DNA of 64,000 bases from Alcaligenes sp. SORT26 (GTDB lineage: Bacteria > Pseudomonadota > Gammaproteobacteria > Burkholderiales > Burkholderiaceae_B): assembly GCF_017377875.1 (NCBI RefSeq), contig NZ_CP070975.1:434001-498000 (forward strand), written 5' to 3'. Both the position numbers and the translations under genes were made by a program. The notes under the pieces were generated by a model. That model was not told the DNA's origin, did no database searches, and saw only the letters and a program-made list of their open reading frames with translations. Every line of letters begins with the position of its first letter. Within the stretch, counting starts at the first letter, position 1. This document shows positions 63,675 to 64,000 of the stretch, one piece after another.

Positions 63675-64000
63675 ATGCCAACGCTGCCTCAAGCCAGACG
63701 TATCCCTCGTCAAAGCCGTTCCCGGGCTTTGGTGGAAGCGATTTTGGAGGCTACGGCTCGCGTTTTGTCCGAGCGTGGCTATGCCGGCACCAATACCAAT
63801 GTGGTCGCGGAAGTGGCTGGGGTCAGTGTTGGCTCGGTGTATCAGTACTTTCCCAATAAGGACTCCCTGATTGCCGCTTTGCACGAGCGTCATGCCTTGC
63901 AAATGAACATGGCGATGGAAAGTAGTCTGGCCGATACGCAGTCTTTGGGTTTGCGGGGGCGTTTGAGTGATCTGGTCCAAGCCTGGTTGGCCGCGCATCG
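63675..64000 (+). CDS. TetR/AcrR-family transcriptional regulator (partial, runs off the window)
   Basis: The reading frame from ATG 63675 stays open to the window edge, giving about 108 residues. It has the TetR N-terminal helix-turn-helix: RSRALVEAILEATARVLSERGYAG, then TNVVAEVAGVSVGSVYQYFPNKDSLIAAL, a textbook match. The C-terminal ligand-binding domain is cut off. The gene is divergent from the MFS transporter and probably represses it. A GGAGTCC stretch lies just upstream of the ATG. Confidence 0.9.
   Translation, partial: MPTLPQARRIPRQSRSRALVEAILEATARVLSERGYAGTNTNVVAEVAGVSVGSVYQYFPNKDSLIAALHERHALQMNMAMESSLADTQSLGLRGRLSDLVQAWLAAH

Overview
The window looks like chromosomal DNA of a betaproteobacterium of the family Alcaligenaceae, most likely Alcaligenes or a close relative. 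The reasons are the exbB-exbD-lpxK-Trm112-kdsB-adk run, the ribF-ileS-lspA-coaBC-dut run, an argF gene next to a DUF3579 gene, Bordetella-like protein sequences throughout, and moderately high GC. This is an inference from gene order and protein similarity remembered by family, not from a database search. No rRNA, tRNA, CRISPR array, insertion sequence or prophage was seen. Coding density is high, and most intergenic gaps hold a recognisable terminator or promoter-sized space.

Layout. 1-6182: end of a potassium-uptake operon, with kdpC before kdpB (an unusual order), then the kdpD/kdpE two-component pair. 6333-9261: argF, a DUF3579 gene, a D-2-hydroxyacid dehydrogenase and rpsT. 9320-15516 (minus strand): murJ, an HSD10-type short-chain dehydrogenase, adk, kdsB, a Trm112-like gene, lpxK, exbD and exbB, that is, envelope biogenesis and energised transport. 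15517-15887 holds a compact group of DnaA-box-like sites. 15942-18527: xseA, sodB, bfr. 18742-23427: a periplasm/outer-membrane cluster of unknown role (DUF1254 protein, class A acid phosphatase, two predicted beta-barrel proteins) facing a convergent AraC-type regulator. 23885-28755: a pcaF-type thiolase, a DUF192 protein, a cold-shock protein, clpS and clpA. 28759-32322: pqiA-pqiB-pqiC, inter-membrane lipid transport. 32434-36207: putA behind four GTTAAC palindromes. 36337-41225: livKHMGF branched-chain amino acid ABC transporter, with three stem-loops between livK and livH.

41347-43122 is an AT-rich patch carrying a lone DUF4238 gene and about 680 bases with no convincing gene; it looks inserted between the liv operon and an SDR/PfpI gene pair. 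44663-51855 (minus strand): rlmF, dut, coaBC, lspA, ileS, ribF. 51905-57617 (plus strand): purN, an RsmB-like RNA methyltransferase, a fatty-acid desaturase and uvrD (the last two overlap). 58075-59660: a sorAB-like sulfite dehydrogenase and its cytochrome c, downstream of 13-base direct repeats. 59698-63588 (minus strand): a PhoD-like phosphatase without an obvious signal peptide, a small unrecognised protein and an MFS exporter. The exporter is divergent from a TetR-family gene that runs off the right edge.

The best candidates for something undescribed are the DUF1254/phosphatase/beta-barrel cluster, the DnaA-box group upstream of xseA, the GTTAAC array before putA, the hairpin series between livK and livH, and the AT-rich DUF4238 patch. 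None of these is proven here.
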